64,000 nucleotides of DNA from Thermoactinomyces sp. DSM 45891 (GCF_900119485.1 NZ_FPJZ01000009.1:39383-103382); one strand, 5' to 3'; shown: positions 51,677 through 61,024, numbered from the stretch's first letter. Numbers and translations are program-made. The notes: a model not told the origin generated them from the sequence alone.

Positions 51677-52465
51677 ATGAAGCAAACCATTTGCCTGATT
51701 CAGATGGATATTATATTTGGAGATCCTGAGGCTAATATGAAACAAGTAAAGGACCTTATGCATCAAGTAATGAAACAGTTGAATCCACCTCATGTGGTTG
51801 TGCTACCTGAGTTATGGACTACTGGCTATGACCTAGAACGACTACCTGAAATTTCGGACCCAAATGGAGAATGTACACAATCTCTTTTTGCACAACTAGC
51901 AAAAAAATATCAGGTTCATATCATCGCGGGATCGATTCCTAAAAAAACAAAATCAGGGATTACCAACACACTTTATGCCTTCAATCGACAAGGGGAAGTA
52001 GTAAACGAATACAGCAAAGCACATCTTATTCAGTTGATGGACGAACATCTGTATCTTACAGCTGGTTCTAGTCTAGAACCATTTATGCTGGATGAAGTAG
52101 TAAGTGCAGGTTTTATCTGTTATGATCTCCGCTTTCCTGAGTGGATTCGAAAAGCCGTTCTTGCCGGTGCTGAGGTGCTTTACATCCCTGCTCAGTGGCC
52201 AATCCAGCGTCTTTCGCACTGGAGAAGTCTTTGTATTGCCCGGGCAATTGAAAACCAATGTTATGTCATCGCTTGCAATCGGTCAGGGAGTGATCCAAAT
52301 AACCAATTTGCTGGACACTCCCTAGTAGTAGATCCATGGGGCGAAGTATTGGCTGAGGCAGATGAAAAAGCCGCCATCATCCAAGTCGAAATCGACACCG
52401 ATCACGTAACAAAGATACGTTCTACTATCCCCATCTTTGCAGACCGTCGGCCAGAAATATATTAG
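51677..52465 (+). CDS. mtnU: Carbon-nitrogen hydrolase (omega-amidase of methionine salvage)
   Basis: From ATG 51677 (AAGGGAGG upstream) the 262-residue nitrilase-superfamily enzyme has the catalytic triad Glu in VVLPELWTTGYD, Lys in EYSKAHL and Cys in GFICYDLRFPE. The orthologue YkrU/MtnU hydrolyses 2-oxoglutaramate-like amides, which pulls the transamination forward. Upstream frame opening at 51524 is not needed. It shares a divergent region with mtnE. Confidence 0.9.
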   Translation: MKQTICLIQMDIIFGDPEANMKQVKDLMHQVMKQLNPPHVVVLPELWTTGYDLERLPEISDPNGECTQSLFAQLAKKYQVHIIAGSIPKKTKSGITNTLYAFNRQGEVVNEYSKAHLIQLMDEHLYLTAGSSLEPFMLDEVVSAGFICYDLRFPEWIRKAVLAGAEVLYIPAQWPIQRLSHWRSLCIARAIENQCYVIACNRSGSDPNNQFAGHSLVVDPWGEVLAEADEKAAIIQVEIDTDHVTKIRSTIPIFADRRPEIY

Positions 52466-52491
52466 GCTATACCGGTCAAAAAAATTTTCTA

Positions 52492-52521
52492 TTGACAACA
52501 AATTCTGAAAGCCTATATGAT
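52492..52521 (+). promoter_or_regulatory. Sigma-A promoter upstream of the mtnKA riboswitch
   Basis: TTGACA (52492-52497) and TATGAT (52516-52521) are separated by 18 bp and lie about 45 bp before the aptamer; a TATATG alternative has 16-bp spacing. Confidence 0.7.
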
Positions 52522-52566
52522 TGCATTTGAAAAGTCCAATTTAAAACTCAATTATATATTTTTGGT

Positions 52567-52770
52567 CTCTTATCAAGAGCAGGTGGAGGGATTTTGGCCC
52601 GATGAAGCCCAGCAACCGACCGTAATACCATCGCGAGATGGGGCGTCCACGTCAAGTGAGAGTGGGAGCCTTGACCTGTAGTCAAACACGGCACGGTGCT
52701 AATTCCAGCGGAACGTATTTTATTTGACGTTCGCAAGATAAGAGGCACGGAATCAGCATTCCCTGCCTCT
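52567..52770 (+). promoter_or_regulatory. SAM-I riboswitch (S box) upstream of mtnK, with enlarged P3 region
   Basis: P1 is CTCTTATC/GATAAGAG (52567-52574 and 52737-52744), with AGGTGGAGGGATT, GAAGCCCAGCAACC and CGGTGCTAATTCC. The gap between GCAACC and GGTGCTAA is 77 bases, with two extra hairpins (CCATC-GCGA-GATGG and GTCAAG/CTTGAC). A terminator stem AAGAGGCA/TGCCTCTT (52740-52771) shares bases with the 3' side of P1. Confidence 0.93.
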
Positions 52771-52842
52771 TTCACACCGAAAGGGGCAGTTTTTATTTGC
52801 CCCCGTATCATATCACTATCTTTCGGGGAGGAAATAATAATC

Positions 52843-54048
52843 ATGATACAAGTCGTAAACCAGTATGCTCCTTTTACCACGCACACTGTAGGAGAATTTG
52901 TAAAAACGCTTTCTATCTTTGATCATCCTAATAATCTCATTATCAAAGAAATTGGAGATGGCAACCTAAACCTTGTTTTTCAACTCGTTGAACCAGAAAC
53001 CAATCGTTCCATCATTGTCAAGCAAGCTCTTCCGTATGCGAAAGTGGTAGGAGAAAGTTGGCCGCTGTCCCTAAACCGAGCCAAGATTGAGTCAGAATCA
53101 CTACGCATCCATGCAAAGGTAGTACCTGATCTGGTGCCTCGCGTTTTGCACACAGATCACGAGTTAGCATGTACGGTGATGGAGGACCTATCCGAACATA
53201 ACATTCTACGCACCGAACTCATTTCAAACCGTCACTATCCTTTACTGGCTGAGCACATTGGACGTTATATTGCGCAAACTTTATTTACCACCAGTGATTT
53301 CGCGCTCCATCCATTTGTCAAAAAAGAGCTCGTACAAAAATTCACCAATCCAGACCTATGTAAAATTACAGAAGATCTAGTCTTTACAGACCCTTTTTTC
53401 GATCATCCAACCAATGATTTTCCAATAGAACTAAGGCCCACAGTCGAAAAAGTTTGGTCTGATGAAACATTGCTCACCGAAGTAGGAATCTTAAAATTCC
53501 AATTTCTCACTCAAGCAGAAGCTCTTCTACATGGCGACTTACACACAGGAAGCATTTTTGTCACTGAACAGTCGACGAAAGTCATCGATCCAGAGTTTGC
53601 ATTCTTCGGACCGATCGGCTTTGATCTAGGACAATTCTTCGCCAACATTATTTTAAATGCACTATCAAAGCTCGCTATCACAGAACACCAAGTACGATTA
53701 AGCGAGCTTCTACGCACCATAGAACGAACTTGGATCACCTTTGCACAAGAATTCACCAAACTTTGGGAGGAAACGAATCATGAGATCTATACGAATATCC
53801 CCGGTATATTGCCCCGTTTTTTGTTAAAAATTTGGACAGATGCAATCGGATTTACTGGTTGTGAAATCATTCGTCGTACGATCGGATTAGCCCATGTAGC
53901 AGATCTTGATACCATCGAAGACTTTCACACCCAAATTAAAATCAAAGAGCGCGCCCTTCAGCTTGGTTCAGATCTGATTAAATCCCGTACTCACCTCTAT
54001 AGTTTAGCCCACTTCACTCAGCGCATAAAAGGAGCATTACGATCATGA
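52843..54048 (+). CDS. mtnK: Methylthioribose kinase
   Basis: From ATG 52843 (GGGGAGGAAATAAT upstream) the 401-residue kinase-like protein has IIKEIGDGNLNLVFQL (nucleotide loop), SIIVKQALPYAKVVGE with the ATP-binding Lys, catalytic LLHGDLHTGSIFVTEQ and the metal-site VIDPEFAFFGPIGFDLG. It phosphorylates 5-methylthioribose at carbon 1. It overlaps mtnA by 4 bp and is controlled by the upstream SAM riboswitch. Confidence 0.95.
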   Translation: MIQVVNQYAPFTTHTVGEFVKTLSIFDHPNNLIIKEIGDGNLNLVFQLVEPETNRSIIVKQALPYAKVVGESWPLSLNRAKIESESLRIHAKVVPDLVPRVLHTDHELACTVMEDLSEHNILRTELISNRHYPLLAEHIGRYIAQTLFTTSDFALHPFVKKELVQKFTNPDLCKITEDLVFTDPFFDHPTNDFPIELRPTVEKVWSDETLLTEVGILKFQFLTQAEALLHGDLHTGSIFVTEQSTKVIDPEFAFFGPIGFDLGQFFANIILNALSKLAITEHQVRLSELLRTIERTWITFAQEFTKLWEETNHEIYTNIPGILPRFLLKIWTDAIGFTGCEIIRRTIGLAHVADLDTIEDFHTQIKIKERALQLGSDLIKSRTHLYSLAHFTQRIKGALRS

Positions 54049-55112
54049 GCGTACATACACCCATACAATCGGTACAATATCGAGGAGATCATTTACTCCT
54101 GCTAGACCAACATGAGCTTCCACACCAAACGAACATGATTCGAATCGAATCAACCGAACAACTATGGAATGCGATTCACGCCTTACAAGTGAGAGGCGCT
54201 CCTGCCATTGGGATTGCAGCCGCTTTTGGACTCTCTCTATGGGCAAATCAACAAAAGGAGGAGTCAGACTTACGGATTTTTACACATCAATTAAAAATCC
54301 AACGTAATTATCTTTCCTCCGCTCGTCCAACGGCGGTTAATTTATATTGGGCACTGGACCGTGTTGTACAATCCATTCAGCATGCTGAAACGGTTCAAGA
54401 TGCCATTTACCTTATGGAAATAGAAGCCCTCACGATTCAACGAGAAGATGAAATCACTTGCCAACAAATCGGCGAATATGCCCTTAGCTTACTTCAACCA
54501 GGTGATCGCATTTTAACCATTTGCAATCCAGGATCGATCGCCACTGCACGCTATGGAACCGCCCTCGCTCCCTTCTATCTTGCTCAAGAGCGAGGGGTGC
54601 CACTATCGGTTTATGCCTGCGAAACGAGGCCACTACTCCAAGGATCTCGCCTCACTACTTGGGAGTTACAACAAGCTGGCGTGGACGTCACTCTCATCAC
54701 AGATAACATGGCAGCTCATACCATGCGTACTAAGAAAATCTCAGCTATCATCGTAGGCTGCGATCGTATCGCTGCAAATGGGGATACTGCTAATAAAATC
54801 GGAACCTTTGGGCTTGCACTCCAAGCAAAAGCACTAGGTATTCCTTTTTATGTCGCGTCCCCCTTATCTACAATTGATTTAGATACCCTTACTGGCGAGT
54901 ATATTCCAATCGAAGAACGTCATCCAGAAGAGGTGACTCATCTCGCTGGAAAACGGATTGCCCCTAAAGGAATCCAAGTTTACAATCCTGCTTTTGATGT
55001 CACACCGCACGAGTATATTTCAGCTATTATCACAGAAAAAGGGATCATATTTGGTAACTATCTAGAAAAATTAGCCATGATCAAAAACCAAATGAACCTA
55101 CTAATAAGCTAA
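54045..55112 (+). CDS. mtnA: Methylthioribose-1-phosphate isomerase
   Basis: The 355-residue eIF2B-like protein has the substrate loop VRGAPAIGIAAAFGL, catalytic Cys in LTICNPGSIATARYG, catalytic Asp in VGCDRIAANGDTANKIGT and FYVASPLSTID. It converts 5-methylthioribose-1-phosphate to methylthioribulose-1-phosphate. The common C-N-A-G-x motif reads C-N-P-G-S here. It is cotranscribed with mtnK and followed by a hairpin. Confidence 0.95.
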   Translation: MSVHTPIQSVQYRGDHLLLLDQHELPHQTNMIRIESTEQLWNAIHALQVRGAPAIGIAAAFGLSLWANQQKEESDLRIFTHQLKIQRNYLSSARPTAVNLYWALDRVVQSIQHAETVQDAIYLMEIEALTIQREDEITCQQIGEYALSLLQPGDRILTICNPGSIATARYGTALAPFYLAQERGVPLSVYACETRPLLQGSRLTTWELQQAGVDVTLITDNMAAHTMRTKKISAIIVGCDRIAANGDTANKIGTFGLALQAKALGIPFYVASPLSTIDLDTLTGEYIPIEERHPEEVTHLAGKRIAPKGIQVYNPAFDVTPHEYISAIITEKGIIFGNYLEKLAMIKNQMNLLIS

Positions 55113-55114
55113 AA

Positions 55115-55137
55115 GCCTGTTCTACGACAGAACAGGC
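55115..55137 (+). terminator. Hairpin after mtnA
   Basis: GCCTGTTCT and AGAACAGGC form a 9-bp stem just past the mtnA stop; the following CTCAGGCTCTTCTTCT is pyrimidine-rich but lacks a clean T-run. Confidence 0.65.
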
Positions 55138-55179
55138 CTCAGGCTCTTCTTCTACTATCACTCATCACTCCACTCTTTA

Positions 55180-55743
55180 TTATTTACTACTGTTTTGGAT
55201 CACTCCACAAGCGATACGCGCTCCTGAGTTCCCTGATGGGTCCGTTTTATAGTCATCTTTGTCTTTATGAATCACAATCGCTGTTCCACCAGGATGGAAT
55301 AACGAATTGTCTTCATTCCCTTTTAAGGTAACGTTTTCTAGCGCAAACTCAGCCATCCCCTCACCGTTATCATTTATTTCTAAATTGGGTAAGTCTCCAG
55401 CATGGGGCCCTTCCACATTTTCAGTCCCGTGTTTTTTATGTGCTGGATTAAAGTGAGGCCCTGCCGTTTCAAACGTAGGAATATCACACTTCCCTACTGT
55501 GTGGACATGAATGCCATGTGGTCCTTTAGGCAAATCTTGTACGGTTATCCTTGCCATCACATAATCCTGTTCCTGCCAGAATTCAGCCTTTCCAATCTTT
55601 TTCCCTTTACCGTTTATGATCTCAGCTTGTGCTTTTTCTGCTGAGGTTGGCAGTGGTTTCATAGTCGGGGTAGAATCATTACATCCTGACAGTGATAGAG
55701 CGAATACAGATAGCCCAATCATGAAATAAAAAGATCGCTTCAT
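55180..55743 (-). CDS. Cu/Zn superoxide dismutase-like lipoprotein
   Basis: From ATG 55743 (GGAGG upstream) the 187-residue product has a lipobox L-S-G-C (C20) and a SodC domain: HGIHVHTVGKCD, AGPHFNPAHKKHG with HAGDLPNL, and the C-terminal GNSGARIACGVI. Copper and zinc ligands (His pairs and an Asp) are largely recognisable. It resembles B. subtilis YojM/SodC lipoproteins, whose dismutase activity is weak or uncertain. It lies outside the membrane, anchored by lipid. Confidence 0.88.
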   Translation of the reverse strand: MKRSFYFMIGLSVFALSLSGCNDSTPTMKPLPTSAEKAQAEIINGKGKKIGKAEFWQEQDYVMARITVQDLPKGPHGIHVHTVGKCDIPTFETAGPHFNPAHKKHGTENVEGPHAGDLPNLEINDNGEGMAEFALENVTLKGNEDNSLFHPGGTAIVIHKDKDDYKTDPSGNSGARIACGVIQNSSK

Positions 55744-55871
55744 AAGTACCTCCATATAAAAAAATATAGAACAATGGTAATTTCTTCCTTTCATTCCCTT
55801 TTCCTTTTTTCAGAAATTATTTCTCACATACTCCCTGAGCCGCTTATAATAAATAGAAGGAGGTCATACAT

Positions 55872-56813
55872 ATGTACATTCAAGAAGGCTTTATTCACAT
55901 GACAGATGGGACTGAAATCTATTTATACACATGGCTACCTACAGATCCTCTTAGAGGAATCGTTCAAATTGCACACGGTATGACTGAGCATATCGGTGTA
56001 TACAAGGAATGTATAGAGGCCTTACTATCCGCTGGATTCGGTGTATACGCTCACGATCATCGTGGACATGGGAAAACTGTAAAACAAGAAGACGACTATG
56101 GACATTTCGAGCCCGATGTAGGATGGGATCAAGCTGTTACGGATATCATCTTCGTTTCCAACCTCATTCGTAACAAGCACTCTTGCCCACTCTTTTTGCT
56201 CGCACACAGTATGGGGTCTTTTTTAGCAAGACGGGCCGTACAACTTCAGAGTAATCTATGGGATGGACTCCTTCTTTCAGGAACAGGGGGAAATCCAGGT
56301 CTTCTAGGAAAAATAGGATATCTATTTGCTACTCTGGAAATGAAAGTACGTGGAGCAAAAACAAAGAGCAACATGTTGAAACTGTTGTCATTTGGCACTT
56401 TTAACTCTCAATTCAAACCAAAACGCACCGATTTTGATTGGCTATCTTCTGATACCAGCCAAGTAGATCGCTATATAGAAGATCCCGCATGCGGCTTTAC
56501 CTGCACGACCAGCTTTTATCGCGAACTATTTAAAGGTGTACTCATCGTAAATCAACTCAAAGAATATAAAAAAACACCCAAACAACTCCCCATTTACTTG
56601 TTTTCCGGAGATCTTGATCCTGTTGGAAATAAAGGAAAAGGCGTACAAGAAGTATATGACACCTATCGTAAATGCGGAGTTACAAACGTAACCATGAAGC
56701 TATATAAAAACAAAAGACATGAGATGCTACATGAAGAAAATCGCGAAGAGGTCTTCCATGATCTCATTGATTGGATCACACGAATCATAAAATTGAAAGT
56801 ACCACTTAGATAG
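55872..56813 (+). CDS. Alpha/beta hydrolase, monoacylglycerol lipase-like (S33)
   Basis: The 313-residue product has the serine aminopeptidase S33 pattern: IVQIAHGMTEHIGVYK, YAHDHRGHGKT, nucleophile LLAHSMGSFLAR, acidic YLFSGDLDPVGNKGK and His in KNKRHEMLHE. Enzymes of this family act on monoacylglycerols, lysophospholipids or similar esters. AGGAGG precedes ATG 55872. It ends in a long hairpin and has no operon partner. Confidence 0.88.
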   Translation: MYIQEGFIHMTDGTEIYLYTWLPTDPLRGIVQIAHGMTEHIGVYKECIEALLSAGFGVYAHDHRGHGKTVKQEDDYGHFEPDVGWDQAVTDIIFVSNLIRNKHSCPLFLLAHSMGSFLARRAVQLQSNLWDGLLLSGTGGNPGLLGKIGYLFATLEMKVRGAKTKSNMLKLLSFGTFNSQFKPKRTDFDWLSSDTSQVDRYIEDPACGFTCTTSFYRELFKGVLIVNQLKEYKKTPKQLPIYLFSGDLDPVGNKGKGVQEVYDTYRKCGVTNVTMKLYKNKRHEMLHEENREEVFHDLIDWITRIIKLKVPLR

Positions 56814-56849
56814 ACAGCTCTATCATTCAGCTGACTATCTAAGTGGTAC
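56799..56849. terminator. Inverted repeat at the end of the hydrolase gene
   Basis: GTACCACTTAGATAG and CTATCTAAGTGGTAC are perfect 15-bp arms around a 21-nt loop; they overlap the last codons and serve both converging genes. Confidence 0.75.
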
Positions 56850-56859
56850 ATGGATCAAT

Positions 56860-57651
56860 CTATATAGGGCAGACTCTTACTCCATCCCCATCTTTTTGGT
56901 ACACAATCGGTTGAAATTGTGAAGGAATATTTTCTTTAGGAAATCGGTGTACATAATGAGCCGCGAGGGGATATCCAGAATTAAATATCTCAGCAAATGT
57001 AACGGTATGATGAGATAAAATCCACATTTCTGGCGCTAACCAGTCCGGAGGAACCGTAGCTGGTAATTGTTTAATATAGTGGCTATTTGCCCACCAAACA
57101 TTTCCAGAATAATGAGGTGGATAAGGATGGTGAAGAAAAAAATTAGTTCCGCAAGCATCTACTTTTTTTAGGTATTCGAAGCTCACTTCATGATGGTCAA
57201 CTAATACAGTCTCCATCAAATTAACCCAATCTTCTATACAAGCTTTATTGTGTACCTCACCATGTCTTACTCCCTTGGAGTGGAGATACAACACTTTTAC
57301 ATTATTCACACTTGCGCTACAATACTGGTGAATCCAATGCAAGGTGGCTCTTTCATACTGATATTCTTCAGGAAGAATCCTATATTGAACTGTATCATCA
57401 TAGTGGCTCAAGGGATTTACAATTTGATCTTCGATGAATTGAGTATTATGAATATCATCTACAACAAAATTAATAAAAACAGCATTTACTTTTTGATATA
57501 ACCCCGATGAGAGTAATCGTTCTAGCTTTTTATCTAGTCCATCCTTCCAACTACTCAGAGTTCGAACATGAATAAAACAAACCTTTTTATGATCCAAATG
57601 GTAAATATTTTGCTCAGGTGATAACCGAATAGCCAATTTCATTCCTCCCAT
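56860..57651 (-). CDS. Putative glycosyltransferase-like protein of unknown family
   Basis: The 263-residue product contains VLYLHSKGVRHGEVHNKACIE followed by DWVNLMETVL, and HYSGNVWWANSHYIKQLP followed by PEMWILS. These blocks occur in a group of uncharacterised bacterial and viral proteins that look like GT-A glycosyltransferases, though the ordinary D-x-D motif is not clear. There is no signal peptide or membrane span. It stands alone in the minus direction, away from the glycan locus. Confidence 0.6.
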   Translation of the reverse strand: MGGMKLAIRLSPEQNIYHLDHKKVCFIHVRTLSSWKDGLDKKLERLLSSGLYQKVNAVFINFVVDDIHNTQFIEDQIVNPLSHYDDTVQYRILPEEYQYERATLHWIHQYCSASVNNVKVLYLHSKGVRHGEVHNKACIEDWVNLMETVLVDHHEVSFEYLKKVDACGTNFFLHHPYPPHYSGNVWWANSHYIKQLPATVPPDWLAPEMWILSHHTVTFAEIFNSGYPLAAHYVHRFPKENIPSQFQPIVYQKDGDGVRVCPI

Positions 57652-57804
57652 CTAGATACCAGAAAGATGTTGTCGCCTTTCTAACATCTATTAGACCAAC
57701 TCATATATGTTATTCTATGTAGATAGACAGGTGATAGACATATAGATGATAAAATTGAAAAGGGGCTTTATGTATTAACTTAGGAGGAGACAAACTCTCT
57801 CCCC

Positions 57805-59274
57805 CTAAGTCCCACAAAAAGTTCGATAGGGATGTGAGGTCGGATCGGGTAATGAACAGTACATAGCTTGCCTTAGTGTATAAGCATACGGATTGGAAAG
57901 GGCGTCTAGAAGCTGTTTCATCACACTAAGATCTCCTCTCACAGCAGACTCTAACGCTTCCTCTACCCGATGGTTCCGTGGAATGATCGCTGGATTACAA
58001 CTCTTCATTAACTGTTTTGAATCTGATATAGAAACTTGTTCTCGCTCTACTCTTTTTTTCCATTCCTGAATCCACTGATCCCATTCTGGCTTTTCATAAA
58101 AAGCTAACTCCTCAAATTGATCAAGCGTAAGCGAACGAAATGTATTGGTATAATCTGCTTGATATTTCTGCATCATGTAAAGGAGGCTTTCAATCAACGA
58201 TTCATCTTCTATTTCTGCATAAAATAACCCGAGCTTCGCTCTCATCCCATCAAGCCAATGATTTCGATAGATATCAGGGAAATGAGATATCGCCTCTTGG
58301 GCTGTCTCGACTGCCTCAGACTCATTTTCCTGAAGCAACGGTAAGAGTGCTTCTGCGAATCGAGCCAGATTCCATCCAGCAATGCGAGGCTGATTTCCAT
58401 ATGCATAACGCTCCTGCTGATCAATGGAACTAAATACCGTATCCAAGTGATATGTATCCATAAAGGCACACGGACCGTAGTCGATTGTCTCACCACTAAT
58501 GGTCATATTATCCGTATTCATCACTCCGTGTATAAAGCCTACCAATTGCCACTTAGCAATTAACGACGCTTGACGATCGATCACTTCTTTTAGCAGAGAA
58601 TGATATCGGTTTTCATCTAGAACAATCTCAGGGAAATGACGTTGCAACGTATAATCTGCTAAAGCCCGTAAGTCCTCCTTACTCCCCCACCTAGCTGCAT
58701 ATTGAAAGGTGCCTACACGAATATGACTCTTAGCTACTCGAGTTAAGATTGCCCCCGGCAAATCAGTTTCACGGATAATCATTTCTCCTGTCGTTACAAC
58801 TGCTAGGCTACGAGTAGTAGGAATTCCGAGCGCATGCATAGATTCACTGATAATGTACTCGCGTAACATAGGACCAAGCCCCGCACGACCATCCCCCCCT
58901 CGGGAATATCTCGTTCTACCTGATCCTTTTAATACGATATCACATCTCTCCCCGCTAGGTGTAATTTGCTCTCCTAGCAATATAGCCCGTCCGTCTCCTA
59001 ACCTAGTAAAGTGACCAAATTGATGCCCTGCATAAGCTTGGGCTAGTGGCATTGCACCTTCAGGAGCCTTATTACCGGCAAATACCTCTGCTCCCTCTCC
59101 CTTTTGCAAAGCTTCCGTGTCTAATCCCAAAGAGTTTGCTACGGAATGATTTAGGAGAATTAGCTCTGGAGCACGTACAGGGTTTACGTCTTCTGTTGAG
59201 AAAAATACGTGAGGTAATTTCGCATAACTATTATCAAAGTTCCAACCCACTGTTCCTTCACTTGTTTGTGTCAT
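57805..59274 (-). CDS. selO: Protein adenylyltransferase SelO (YdiU family)
   Basis: From ATG 59274 the 489-residue pseudokinase-like enzyme has the family blocks MPLAQAYAGHQFGHFTRLGDGRA-ILLGE, LKGSGRTRYSRGGDGRAGLGPMLREYIISE and VGFIHGVMNTDNMTISGETIDYGP. SelO attaches AMP to Ser/Thr/Tyr of target proteins during oxidative stress. The C-terminus FCGT has an ordinary TGT Cys codon where animal SelO has selenocysteine. An earlier in-frame start at 59316 is unlikely, as GGGG lies just before 59274. Confidence 0.93.
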   Translation of the reverse strand: MTQTSEGTVGWNFDNSYAKLPHVFFSTEDVNPVRAPELILLNHSVANSLGLDTEALQKGEGAEVFAGNKAPEGAMPLAQAYAGHQFGHFTRLGDGRAILLGEQITPSGERCDIVLKGSGRTRYSRGGDGRAGLGPMLREYIISESMHALGIPTTRSLAVVTTGEMIIRETDLPGAILTRVAKSHIRVGTFQYAARWGSKEDLRALADYTLQRHFPEIVLDENRYHSLLKEVIDRQASLIAKWQLVGFIHGVMNTDNMTISGETIDYGPCAFMDTYHLDTVFSSIDQQERYAYGNQPRIAGWNLARFAEALLPLLQENESEAVETAQEAISHFPDIYRNHWLDGMRAKLGLFYAEIEDESLIESLLYMMQKYQADYTNTFRSLTLDQFEELAFYEKPEWDQWIQEWKKRVEREQVSISDSKQLMKSCNPAIIPRNHRVEEALESAVRGDLSVMKQLLDALSNPYAYTLRQAMYCSLPDPTSHPYRTFCGT

Positions 59275-59346
59275 CGAATCCCCTATTCTAATATTCGTTT
59301 TAATATCACTTGCCAAAAATTATACCTTATTCACCCCCTAGATAAC

Positions 59347-59370
59347 AAAAAAAGCATCCATTTGGATGCT
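59347..59370 (-). terminator. Terminator after the secreted protein gene
   Basis: AGCATCC-ATTT-GGATGCT followed on the minus strand by a seven-T run, 35 bp past the stop at 59405. Confidence 0.75.
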
Positions 59371-59404
59371 AGTATTGGAAAATATTTTATGTTTGACTAT
59401 ATAA

Positions 59405-59821
59405 TTATCTGTACCAAACGCTACCACCAAAGCCACCTGAAACGGCGGTTCTATGCAATCGCATACCTGTTTGTGTGTAGACAACAGTAAATGACAAGTT
59501 TCCGTGGCTTAAAATTCCACCTCTTGGTACGTCAGCCCATGTACCCGCAACTTTATCCCCATTTAATTGTCCTTTAAACACGTTGGTCCAGTTGGTTCCG
59601 ACCCCATTGTTACTCAAACCTGTCCACCAAACAGTATTTCCAATTTGACGGATATAGTAATATCCACCATCATTACCTCGCCAGACACCTGTGATATCAA
59701 TGGCTTGTGTTCCAATCCCTGGCTTTGCCTGCTCTTTTGCCATAACAGCGTTACTGGAGGCAACAAGCCCAACACTTAACATTAATGCGAATGCTAAACA
59801 CATGGAAAAAAACTTCTTCAT
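59405..59821 (-). CDS. Secreted protein of unknown function
   Basis: The 138-residue product has a signal peptide (MKKFFSMCLAFALMLSVGLVA, cleavage likely near the A-x-A before KEQAK) and a beta-rich mature part with GVWRGNDGGYYYIRQIGNTVWW and FKGQLNGDKVAGTWADVPRG. The G-x-W pattern resembles small lipocalin-like or avidin-like barrels, but I cannot assign a family. It is monocistronic with its own terminator. Confidence 0.7.
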   Translation of the reverse strand: MKKFFSMCLAFALMLSVGLVASSNAVMAKEQAKPGIGTQAIDITGVWRGNDGGYYYIRQIGNTVWWTGLSNNGVGTNWTNVFKGQLNGDKVAGTWADVPRGGILSHGNLSFTVVYTQTGMRLHRTAVSGGFGGSVWYR

Positions 59822-59934
59822 TCAATTCACTCCTACTATTGTATTTGAAATACAAACTAATTATAACAGTTATATTATTCAGAAGATACATATTTACAAA
59901 AACTTAATGATAATTTAACTCCATCTCTGTAATA

Positions 59935-60864
59935 TTATCCTTCAAGCGATTCTACAGATCCCTCTTGAAACTGTATCCACCCTTCCAGGGCATCGATTTC
60001 GGTAAGCACCCCGATGGGCAACGTCCAATTAGGCTGAGTATGCCCCACATTTAGCCCGTAATAACAAGGAATTCCAAGTGGTTTTACAATACCGTCGAGG
60101 ATCTCTCGAATGGTTAAGCTCTTCTCTCCATTTTCTGCTGTACAATCGGTGAAATCAGTAAACACAATACCGGCCGCATTTTGAAGTTTAGTAGCATGCC
60201 GTAACTGAGTTAGCATACGATCCACCCGGTATGGATCTTCGTCTACGTCTTCAATAAATAAAATTTTTCCAGTTGTGTCAATCTCAAATGGAGTTCCAAG
60301 TGTTGAAACAAGCAATGATAAATTACCACCAATTAATGGCCCTCTTGCTGATCCTACTACAATGCAGTGTTTCTCTATAGGCTCTTCATATCTAGCAACG
60401 GGAACATGGCTTGTTAAGTGTTGAAATAGAGTAGACCATGAATGAAAGTCTGGTTTCCTCGCAAGCTCCGTAATCATAGGCCCATGAAATGTAACCAAAC
60501 CCGTAAAACGGTGAATCGCCAGATGCAATGCTGTAATATCACTATAGCCTACAAATATTTTCGGGTTTTTCCTAATGCCCCTATAATCAATTAGATCAAG
60601 AATACGGGGTGTTCCATAACCACCCCTCATGCAAAATATCGCATCTACCTCCGGATCGGCAAACATCCGATTCAAATCCTCCGCCCTGTTCCAGTCATGT
60701 CCCGCCAAATATCCGTGCTGTTGCCAGAGTGAATTTCCTAACTTGAGATTAAAACCAAACTCAGAAAAAATCTCCAACGCTTGCTCCTGCTCCTCAGGAT
60801 TCGTCGGACTTGCAGGCGCGATAATCCCAATTGTATCTCCCAGTTTTAATGCTCTGGCTTTCAT
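59935..60864 (-). CDS. LD-carboxypeptidase / MccF-like (S66 family)
   Basis: From ATG 60864 (AGGAGGTTATCTA upstream) the 309-residue product has LGDTIGIIAPASPT, CMRGGYGTPRILDLIDY, the nucleophile KIFVGYSDITALHLAIH, VVGSARGPLIGGNLSLLVSTLGT and a C-terminal GLNVGHTQPNWTLPIG with the catalytic His. S66 enzymes cleave LD-peptide bonds of murein tetrapeptides or hydrolyse microcin C-like compounds. A cell-wall recycling role (as LdcA/YkfA) is likely. Confidence 0.92.
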   Translation of the reverse strand: MKARALKLGDTIGIIAPASPTNPEEQEQALEIFSEFGFNLKLGNSLWQQHGYLAGHDWNRAEDLNRMFADPEVDAIFCMRGGYGTPRILDLIDYRGIRKNPKIFVGYSDITALHLAIHRFTGLVTFHGPMITELARKPDFHSWSTLFQHLTSHVPVARYEEPIEKHCIVVGSARGPLIGGNLSLLVSTLGTPFEIDTTGKILFIEDVDEDPYRVDRMLTQLRHATKLQNAAGIVFTDFTDCTAENGEKSLTIREILDGIVKPLGIPCYYGLNVGHTQPNWTLPIGVLTEIDALEGWIQFQEGSVESLEG

Positions 60865-60958
60865 TAGATAACCTCCTAAATAAAACAACTTACATTTCCT
60901 TAATTAAATATTATATTTCGATTTTAAATAACAAAAGAATATAATAGTAAGATTATTC

Positions 60959-60987
60959 GAATATCAAATATAATCTTATCATAAATT
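60959..60987 (+). promoter_or_regulatory. Sigma-E-like promoter of the cotJ operon
   Basis: GAATATC (60959-60965) and CATAAATT (60980-60987) have 14-bp spacing, similar to the -35 and -10 of early mother-cell promoters. In B. subtilis, cotJ is transcribed by sigma-E. It is 38 bp before the TTG start. Confidence 0.5.
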
Positions 60988-61024
60988 CTAAGGAGTCGTT
61001 TTCTATAACAAGGAGGGATTTTTT

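Noticed and set aside
52783..52804. GGGGCA/TGCCCC hairpin after the mtnK riboswitch as a second terminator
   Set aside because: Its T-run is in the loop, not after the stem, so it cannot act as an ordinary intrinsic terminator; it may influence translation only.
57805..59274. SelO as a selenoprotein
   Set aside because: The C-terminal FCGT uses TGT for Cys and the stop is TAG; no in-frame TGA or SECIS-like element is visible.
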